From contig OX411544.1 in the NCBI GenBank assembly GCA_948146395.1, positions 92,070,901 to 92,134,900 on the forward strand: a DNA stretch of 64,000 bases. The letters are read 5' to 3'. The notes below the pieces were generated by a model. That model ran no database searches, had not been told where the DNA came from, and saw nothing but the letters and a program-made list of their open reading frames with translations. Positions 56,769 to 64,000 of this stretch are shown piece after piece (position 1 is the stretch's first letter; every line of letters begins with the position of its first letter). The DNA is from Fragum whitleyi. Lineage: Eukaryota > Mollusca > Bivalvia > Cardiida > Cardiidae. The position numbers and the translations under genes were made by a program.

Positions 56769-56967
56769 AAAAGATTCTCTTGCCAAACATTTAGAAGAAC
56801 TAGACAGTGTCCCAGTTTCATTAGGAAGGGACATGTTTTCGCCACAGAAAGTGCTGAACGAGATTTATCCGGACCACAAAATGTCCTACAATACAGTCAT
56901 TCCAGATAGAAATAGTCCAGACTTTAGATTTAGTATTAGTCAACTCCCCAGCTGGGCCCAGAAACAT
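56769..56967 (+). CDS. MAPKBP1: MAPKBP1-like exon P (post-propeller linker)
   Basis: Acceptor TTTTACAG, donor GTAAGT. One base plus 66 codons, phase 0. Reads KDSLAKHLEELDSVPV..., later SPDFRFSISQLPSWAQKH. The LPxWA motif recurs in this family after the propeller (compare KLPLWAKR in WDR62). A SINE 3' tail ends about 24 bases upstream. Confidence 0.92.
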
Positions 56968-57084
56968 GTAAGTGATCTTTTGTAAACTTTTCAAAAAAGT
57001 TCAGGTATTGTGATCACACTGTCATTAACAGCATTGGTGTTTGACTAGGCAATGTGAAAATCTTATCGTTGCATATTTTTATCA

Positions 57085-57160
57085 TTGATGGCTCAGGTCA
57101 TAACAGTTGTAACTGCCTTTATATATTTATGGGCAGTTACAATTGTTTCATACTGAGCAA
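57085..57160. repeat. Palindrome family F, copy
   Basis: TGATGGCTCAGGTCATAACA, GTTGTAACTGCC / GGGCAGTTACAATTGTTTCA, TACTGAGCAAAC. A half copy (GATGGCTCAGCACAAAACAG) lies at 58172-58203. Confidence 0.65.
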
Positions 57161-58309
57161 ACAACATATTTTTGTATTTATCAAAGACGTTTTCTTCAAA
57201 CTTGGTCTATGTATTTATTATCACAGGATAAATTCATGCTACAAAATTGTGAGGGGGTAAATCTAGCACCAATTCTTCCCAATTATATTTCAAACATTTC
57301 TTGGAATGGTGACTTTGACATTGTAACTACAGGTTTTAATAAGGATTAGTTACAAAATTTAGGTCTCCCTTTAACTTCTTGCTGTTTTTTTTTCATGTCC
57401 TTGGTCATATATTATGCAGATAAATGAGCCTGTGTATGACATTTCCAACAATTTCAAATGTGTGCCAAGCAAAGACTCTTGCCAGCCAGTACATTTGCAC
57501 AGTCTGACCAGGGTCTTGACTTTGTGCTTTGTAGAAAGATAAGAGTCCAAAAGTATCTATAGAAAGTCAGGTAAACTTTTGATTTTAACAAATGGCAGTC
57601 AAGGATGTTTAATGATGGCCCTTCCTGCACATGGCTTAAATGATATTTGATATCTGAAGGTCATGCCATACTGGTGTTCAAGGGATGAGCCAGCAACCTG
57701 CCTATTGTCTCCTGCCTGGACCAAGAAACATAGTAATTATGCTGCAGAGAAAGATGTGCTGATTTGATTGGAATAGAATGAAATTTGAGTCAATTATTAT
57801 AGCCATTCAGCCTGTCATTTGGGGGTTGTCTTCATATTTGAAGCCAGGAGTTAGAATCAAATATATTATACTGGCTATAAATGACACTTACCTAAGAATT
57901 AGGATACCCTCACTTAAATATATAAAGAAAAAATATCAAATATTTTCCTTGGTCTTGTTGAAAAATTAAATGCATAGAAACCACCAACCAAATTTTACTA
58001 GGAACGACAAAGGGAGATAACATCTTAAGTGGTGATCAAATTTCAGAGGGTTATTTCCCTTCTTATGAGTCTTTGTTGGACACAGAATGACTTTCACTTA
58101 ACGTTCAACCTTAAACTTCTCTGAGATAAATGTTGATTACAAAATTGCTGTGATTTATATCATTAGTAATTTGATGGCTCAGCACAAAACAGTTGTAACT
58201 GCAAAAATATATCGAAAAAGAGGTTCCTTAGTTCAAAAAGTTCTTATCTTGTGAAAGCATCTCCCATTTACACACTATTATTTTTCCTGTGGACATGGCC
58301 CTGGATATT
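57161..58309. other. Intron P-Q gap, nothing recognised
   Basis: Short open frames at 57143-57349 and 57778-57969 show no family resemblance. 57470-57520 has a GCACAGTCTGACCAGGGTC piece like the 26425 palindrome family. Confidence 0.4.
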
Positions 58310-58612
58310 AGAGGGAGGTCTGGTAATAGTTGCCATTTTACAGGTCCTTAAGACTTATAATCATTGGAAAAGTTTGAAAAAATGTTTCCCCTATTTAGAT
58401 TTTCTTTACAATAAGTAAGAAGAAGTTTTGGGAAAAAATGAAATTTCTTCTTTTCCCACAATATCCATCTATCTTATATCATAGAATCATTGTTAAATTA
58501 CTCATTTACAGATATTTATTCCATGACGACCTTAGTAATATCATAAAGGACCTGTTTTAATAAGTATCAATAGGTCCTACAGGCTGGTAGCAAAAAGTAT
58601 TTAGTGTTCAAC
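58310..58612. mobile_element. MITE family Q, copy 2
   Basis: GAGGGAGGTCTGGTAATAGT, TTTACAGGTCCTTAAGACTT, AATTTCTTCTTTTCCCACAA, AAAGGACCTGTTTTAATAAG, AATAGGTCCTACAGGCTGGT, parallel to 22650-22998. Confidence 0.5.
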
Positions 58613-58701
58613 TCTGACTCGCCCTTTCAATTATGGACAGAGTTGCAGGAAACTTTAACTGTTTGATCCTCATGTGAGTGAACCAAATTGTTGTATTCTA
58701 G

Positions 58702-58870
58702 TGTGCTGAGGAGGGTAGTTCCAAACCTGCAGGAGAGAGCAACACTCAATCAGATGATGATCAGACCGCTAACAGACTGCCCAGAGGTCGCTGGGCTCAG
58801 AGAGTGGAAGGTCAGACCCTGGTTGTAAAACAGCAAGATGGGAAGTCAGTGGAAGTGGATTTTGCTGCAG
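58702..58870 (+). CDS. MAPKBP1: MAPKBP1-like exon Q (start of disordered tail)
   Basis: Acceptor ATTCTAG, donor GTTAGA. 56 codons plus one base. Polar and acidic (ESNTQSDDDQ), then RLPRGRWAQRVEGQTL, matching the conserved GRWAxR motif of the family. Exits in a split codon (G|..), so the next exon, outside the window or unrecognised, must supply two bases. Confidence 0.9.
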
Positions 58871-60162
58871 GTTAGACGTCTTTCCTTATCTCTAACCCAT
58901 CATTAGATGAACAATGAAAATACAGTCCAAACTGTTTAAGTGGTCATCTGAGCATGGTGGCCAAACTGCTCAGGACCATCTATGCAAATTTGCTTTCTGA
59001 ATTATAATCCATGATTTTTCCCTTGGCAGGATGGAGCCTAAGTAATGGGTCGATGCACTTAAGGTTAGGTAAATCAGCCTTTATACTATGTTATTTACTT
59101 CTAAAGACAGTCGACATTATTAACTTGAGACCATTCAGCGGTAGGTTGGTAACCAAAGCCTTGTAACTTCAGCTTGTCCAAACTCAAGGTACGAGGCTTT
59201 GGTAACCCAACGATAAAAAGTGTTCACTTTCTCTAAGCACGTAAATCCTTTTGGTTTTAGGATATAGTTATTTGCACGCATTCACCATTATTGCAGACTA
59301 TCTTTTCAATGAACTGCAACTATTTAAAAGTAAACTAGCCAATTTACGTCACGGCTAAGCCCCTCCCTGCCAGTTCATTAATTACGCAGAATAACTGAAT
59401 GGTAACAAACTGCAGAAGCCAGCCAGCAGTCATGTTTTTATACGCGGCCTAAGGTGAACGTAAATTGGTAACATTTTCTCTCTTTGTCTGTCCCGATGTC
59501 AGAACAATTGTTTGTACGTCTGTACATTACAATTTTGTGAATGCAACTCCTCCTTCATTTATGGATATTTTTGGATGAACATTTCACAAAATGTGATTAG
59601 TTAACTGACTGACTGTTTTGGTTAATTTAGCTAGGTCATGGAAAAAAGAGGCCTTCTTGTCTAATTTCTTGTAAACACAACTTCTCTTTCATTTATTGAC
59701 CGATTTTGATGATCTTTCCACAAAATGTCCCTATTCACCTGACCTGAGGTTATTGAGGGTGTATTTCAGCCCTGTCAGAAAAAATGGGGACCTTCATGGC
59801 AATTTTTTGGTATGGCTGTATATCCACATTTTAGAATGTTCCTGGTCACCTGACATTGCACATATATTCAGGATTTATTGAAACTCTCTTGTGTTACATA
59901 AAAAGGCTGTAATACAAAATTTACATGTAAAAGCAATTCCTCTTTTAACCAGATCATGGATTTCCATGAAACTCACAAACTGTGCATTATCATATGGCCA
60001 TGCTTATATTATTTTTCATACTCCTTTCATTACGTTAAGCACTTGTTTCGGGTTATGAGTCAGCTTTGTAACATTTCTTGTTGACATTGTTATCGAATTT
60101 CAAATACATGAACTGGTCTTAAAATTTACCCACTAACTGCCAATTATATTTCCAATCTCCAG
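58871..60162. other. Intron after exon Q: repeat remnants, no exon found
   Basis: 58923-58950 starts TACAGTCCAAACTGTTTAAG, a pogo-type end without a partner. 59130-59404 may be a MITE (ACCATTCAG / CTGAATGGT ends). 59430-60010 is a decayed P4-family element (TTTTTATACGCGGCCTAAGG, TTTGTGAATGCAACTCCTCC). No continuation of the MAPKBP1-like frame in the required phase was recognised here or to the window end. Confidence 0.45.
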
Positions 60163-60659
60163 GGTTGACAATATTATTGACAATAAGTTGGAATGACTTT
60201 ATTATTGACACTGATTGGGATTATAAATGTTAATGATAGTGAAAGGGATCAACAATATTATTGATATTGAGTGGGATTGATAATATATATTTGTTGATAG
60301 TGAGTGTGATTGATTATATTAATGATAGTGAGTGGGATTGATAATATCATTGATAGTGTGAGGGATTGACTCTTTTATTGATAACAACTGGGTTTGACAA
60401 TATAATTGAAAGTGGTTTGGATAGAAAATAATTAGAAAAAATAATAGTAATACAATTGACTTTATCTTAAGAGGCTACACATTTGGTTTCCCAATCTTCT
60501 ATGTTGGCCTCATAAAACAAAAAGATACAAACAATGAATGTACAGTCATCATAGAAAATATATAAAATATATAAATTCAGTAAGATAAAAACAATAATGG
60601 AAAGGGAAAAAAAGTTAGTCTTTAGAATATTATATATAGTCAGCGGATTTGAAAATATA

Positions 60660-61801
60660 CTTAGCAAAAAGAGAAACTTTACATGACTTACTTAGGGCTG
60701 TAGTGTCGCTATGAAACCATAAAGAATACAAATGTTACTATTACATGAAACTTAAAGGCAATATCTGTCGGTTTATGGAAGGGTCAGTACCGGAAGTTTG
60801 TAAAATGAGGATTTCATTGGTAGTCAAATGACAAAGGGGTCGATTTCAAAAATCACAGAATTGAATTCAAGATTATCGGTGATGTTTTGAGTATAGGTCC
60901 CTGACGTTTTCGTGCTTAAAGTCTGATCTAAACACGCATACTTGTCTTGCAGTTATCCTTCCTTTGATGAAATGAAAAGAAAAATATGTGATGGTAACAG
61001 GGCCTCTACATGACGTCACAAGTGGCCTATCTCATCTCGGCCGACACTTCATGTGGTTGTAACGGATTTTTTTTGTTAATTAATATGGGTTTCAAGGTCA
61101 CTTTCGATAGTTTTACATTTAATATTCGACGGCTGGTGCACCTATCCATAGTTTCTTGTCGTTTCTCACAGTACAGCTAGAGCTTTCATCTGAGGCACCA
61201 TTCGCCATTCTCTCCCAGGCGTATCACTTGCCAATTGTGTGGGAGAGAAATGACACTTATCACAATGCTTTTTGTCAAATATGGGATGAAAGATGGCCGA
61301 GCCAGAGGTCGAACCCACGACCTGATGATTGAAAACCAGACGCGTAACCGATTGTCCTAACCGGGTGCAGCAGTTCTAAACCGAGATGTTAAAATGTGAA
61401 TTGCCTGTCCCGAGTGGCCAAACTTAAGGGTGGCGTTACAAACAGACATTCAAGCTCTATGTATACCTATAGTCTCATTGCCTTTATTCGATTGTTGTTA
61501 CATACCCGTTTCAATAAAAATGTTCAAACAATTTTGTTTTTGCGTGCCAATGCTAAGGAATAAGTGTGACTGTGTAACACAAATCACTCAAAATGAACTT
61601 TGGGTAGCTCAACACAAGTATGTGACCAAAACCGGAAGTTACTGACGCATTAGCTCGGACTCGCTTCAATCGCGCAAATTCTAGCGTCTGTGTAGTCTCT
61701 GAAGCTAGTCCAACTTACACATGTAAATAAAGTTGGCCCATAGCCACTGTAAATCATTGAAAACAGACTAACAACTATGTAAAGTTTCTTTTTTTGCTAA
61801 G
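60660..61801. mobile_element. 1.14-kb TIR element of unknown superfamily in the minisatellite
   Basis: Left end CTTAGCAAAAAGAGAAACTT then TACAT; the right end is its complement with one mismatch over ~25 bases. TATA (or TA) on both sides (60656-60659, 61802-61805). No transposase-like ORF. Inside are a tRNA-like stretch on the minus strand (61296-61372) and a CTCTCCCAGG / TGGGAGAG inverted pair (61212-61253). Confidence 0.72.
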
Positions 61802-61843
61802 TATATCATTGATATTGAAAGGGTCATCAATATAATTGTTGTG

Positions 61844-62108
61844 TGACTGCCTCGGTGGCCTAGTGGTAAATGCACTCGACCCGTGACCTGGAGGTCCGTG
61901 GTTCGAGCCCCACTGTCGCCGGGTGTGTTTATGGGCAAAACACTTAATAGCCAGCCCCAGTTCACCCAGCTGTAAAATGGGTAGCAGTAGGTTTAAACTA
62001 CTGCCTTTCTCTCGGGGACGTGAAAACATCAGGATTGAGTGTTCGAGAGTGATTCTATAAGCCTAAGCTTTCGTCGCAATCGAACTAAAATAAATTAGTA
62101 TAAACTAA
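61844..62108 (+). mobile_element. tRNA-derived SINE, family S3, with 12-bp target duplication
   Basis: tRNA-like head: A-box GTGGCCTAGTGGTAAATGC, B-box GTGGTTCGAGCCCCAC. Then GGGCAAAACACTTAATAGCC and TTCACCCAGCTGTAAAATGG, a central segment I recognise as widespread in marine invertebrate SINEs, and a tail with TCGAACTAAAATAAATTAG. ATAATTGTTGTG at 61832-61843 and 62109-62120 is an exact target duplication. Confidence 0.85.
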
Positions 62109-62475
62109 ATAATTGTTGTGATACTCGGTTTGACAATATCATTGATAGTGAATAATATTGACAATATCATAGAAAGTGAGTAGGATTGACAAATTCAGTG
62201 ATAGTTAAATAAGATTGACAATATCATTGATATTTATAGGGATTATCTATATTAGTGGTTGTGCATTGGATTGACTATATTATTGATAGTTAGTTGGATT
62301 GACTATATTATTGATAGTTAGTGGGATAGACTGTATTATTGATAGTTAGCGGGATAGACTATATTATTGATAGTTAGTGGGATAGACTGTATTATTGATA
62401 GTTAGCGGGATTGACTATATTATTGATAGTTAGTTGGATTGACTATATCATTGATAGTTAGTTGGATTGACTATA

Positions 62476-63413
62476 CAGTCAAATCTGTGTGAGCAGCCAA
62501 CTATGCACAGTGGCCGATCTGCCGACAGCGGTCACTCGATTTCCCCACGTGCAAATTCCTTCTTTAATTTCACTGTGAATAGCGTGATCTCCTAAAATGC
62601 GGCCGGCGGTCACCTTAATTGGTCCAATTCCAACTGTATATCACACCTATACAACGGTCATCTGACAAAACACGAGACTTAATTAGTTGTGTTCGAAAAA
62701 ATCGATAATCACCACTATAGTAAACAGCCGAAGTCGCCTTATCGTAATGTACAAGTTATAAATAACAAATTATCGATTTAATCCCGTGTTGTCGATTAAA
62801 TGACGTGTAATTGGCCATAATTATCTATTTGATCTACTTGAATGATGATAATTAATTAAAGGCTATGGAATAAATCGGTTGTTGGTTCTCTTTAAATAAA
62901 ATGATCTTTAGCATTACAGGTTGTTTACACATTTAGCAAACTGATTCTCGAGGTCTTCAAAATGGACGAAAACCTACTTTAGATATCAAATCTCGCCTTC
63001 ATGTTGCTTTCTAAACGTAAGTTCCTCTCTCTAGAGGATCGTGTGAAAGTGATATGCATGCTTGAATCTGGGTGTTCCTCCAGGATTATTGCTAATGAGT
63101 TCGGCGTGCACAGGTCAAAACCGTGGCTAAACGCAAACGAGAAATTCTCGATGAATATGAATCATGCGTTTTCACAATATTTTTTTATGTTTATGGTATG
63201 ATTCCTTGTTCTTTTAATGACAAACACTTAAAATGAAACTTTGGAATTGCTAAGAATTTGGAGAAGTCTATAGTTTTGTGATCTGGTAATGAGCTAAACA
63301 AAAGTGGTACGACAAAATGGCCGCCCTATGGATACTGTGAACAGCAGCCAATCTGTGTACAGCAGCCAATTTGGGCCTTTCCCTTTACTGGCTGCTGTAC
63401 ACAGATTCGACTG
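62476..63413 (+). mobile_element. Pogo-like DNA transposon remnant in the minisatellite
   Basis: 938 bp. TIRs CAGTCAAATCTGTGTGAGCA and CAGTCGAATCTGTGTACAGC (complement of right), TA outside both (62474-62475, 63414-63415). An extra sub-terminal CAGCCAATCTGTGTACAGCA lies at 63342-63361. The interior holds a broken DNA-binding domain (next entry). Confidence 0.88.
63001..63175 (+). pseudogene. Broken pogo/CENP-B-type helix-turn-helix of transposase
   Basis: The open frame from ATG 63001 reads LSKRKFLSLEDRVKVICMLE, SGCSSRIIANEFGV, the N-terminal psq/CENP-B-like HTH of pogo transposases. After about 63108 the match continues in another frame as QVKTVAKRKREILDEYES, showing a one-base deletion. 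Nothing of the catalytic DDE domain follows, so the element cannot be autonomous. Confidence 0.75.
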
Positions 63414-64000
63414 TATTATTGATAGTTAGTGGGATAGACTGTATTATTGATAGTTAGTGGGATTGACTATATTATTGATAGTTAGTATGTATGATAATTG
63501 TATTGATAGTGAGTTGGTTTGACAATATTTATGAAAGTGAGTGGAATTAATTATTTTATTGATAGTGAGTAGGTTTGATAATATTATTGATAGTAGAGTG
63601 ATCAATAATATTATTGAAAGCGATTGGGTTAGAAAATATTGATTTAAGTAAGTGAGTTTGACAATATATTTGATAGTATTTGGATTGACAATATTGTTGG
63701 TAGTTTGTGGCAACATTGAAGATAGATTGATTCAATTTCATTGATAGTTATACTGGTGAAAGTAGAATAAAATCAAGAACAAAGCCCTCAGTGCCTACAC
63801 TTGGCTGTTTAGTGCTGGGTATTTGATAAATCATCTAAAAAAAAACAGTAGAGGAAGAAAACGAAAATAAAATGTTAAGTCTCATATTGAGTTACTATGA
63901 TACAAGTATCTTGAGCTTGGACTTACATGTGATTCAATACATTAATATGCTTAGCATAATACATAATACTGCCAACCTTCATTCTATAAATTGAATTGTT

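Larger units (their letters stand above)
5263..58870 (+). other. MAPKBP1: MAPKBP1/WDR62 orthologue, gene body (17 internal exons, partial at both ends)
   Basis: Spliced gene encoding the WD40 scaffold that in vertebrates binds JNK-pathway kinases; the paralogue WDR62 acts at spindle poles. Joining exons A-Q gives 808 codons in one frame with no stop. They run from the middle of the first beta-propeller, through the second, into the start of the low-complexity tail. Introns range from about 0.9 to 8.1 kb, so only about 4.5% of the span is coding. Residue wording (for example WVELRTT, KFWYLD, LYHSSCV) resembles vertebrate MAPKBP1 more than WDR62; an invertebrate gene may predate that duplication. 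Start codon, first WD repeats and C-terminal exons are not in the window. Family assignment is from recalled family sequence, not a search. Confidence 0.95.
60163..63760 (+). repeat. ~30-bp minisatellite (GATTGACTATATTATTGATAGTTAGTGG-like), split into four blocks
   Basis: Diverged units of about 28-31 bp built on ATTGATAGTTAGTGGGATTG and ACTATATTATTG occupy 60163-60430, 61805-61831, 62121-62475 and 63414-63760. Units at 62280-62470 are nearly identical, those at the edges much more diverged, as expected if the centre is being homogenised. Three transposon insertions separate the blocks. Confidence 0.85.

Noticed and set aside
61296..61372. Minus-strand tRNA gene
   Set aside because: A- and B-box-like sequences are present, but the acceptor arms do not pair convincingly and it lies inside a TIR element. 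More likely a SINE-type head.
61851..61925. Functional tRNA gene
   Set aside because: The head looks tRNA-like but continues into a SINE body flanked by a 12-bp target duplication.

Overview
The window is animal DNA, most likely from a marine bivalve mollusc. It is AT-rich and holds one large multi-exon gene read left to right. The introns are full of short transposon-derived repeats of kinds typical of bivalves: tRNA-headed SINEs, many families of terminal-inverted-repeat MITEs, and 'pearl'-like elements (tetranucleotide (CCGT/CTGT)n tract plus ~145-160 bp tandem core units, probably non-autonomous Helentron relatives). The species cannot be named from the sequence.

The gene is an orthologue of MAPKBP1/WDR62, the twin beta-propeller WD40 scaffold of the JNK pathway. 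I could place 17 consecutive internal exons (called A to Q), 5263-58870. All introns are GT-AG and reading phase is kept across every junction: 2426 coding bases, 808 full codons plus one partial codon at each end. Phrases such as [61 protein letters not shown] and FGHSEI-like YGHSEI are family signatures, and the wording is closer to vertebrate MAPKBP1 than WDR62. The 5' exons (start codon and first WD repeats) and the 3' exons (most of the disordered C-terminal tail) lie outside the window. No other cellular gene, no RNA gene and no autonomous transposon ORF was found.

Layout: 1-5262 upstream intron (MITEs, a pogo-like element, a 52-bp tandem repeat). 5263-18519 exons A-D with pearl-like elements at 8.1-12.6 kb and 14.6-15.7 kb. 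18.5-20 kb a triplicated 483-bp unit. 21.3-30.9 kb exons E-I. 30.9-39.4 kb exons I-K, with a MULE-like MITE inserted on the exon I splice donor and a pearl-like element nested in it, then a nine-unit 145-bp array. 40-45.4 kb two pearl-like elements, one carrying a 2.36-kb CACTA-like element packed with ATGGCCAT-type motifs. 46-58.9 kb exons L-Q. 60.1-63.8 kb a ~30-bp minisatellite split by three insertions whose target sites can be read exactly.

The most notable results are mechanistic. Several sequence-unrelated repeat families share one architecture and insert into T-tracts without target duplication; four insertions can be checked against sister copies of the host element. A TIR element duplicated a functional 5' splice site. 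Transposon ends sit within 0-24 bases of five splice sites of one gene. A candidate CACTA transposon has a striking palindromic sub-terminal motif landscape. No wholly new gene system was recognised.
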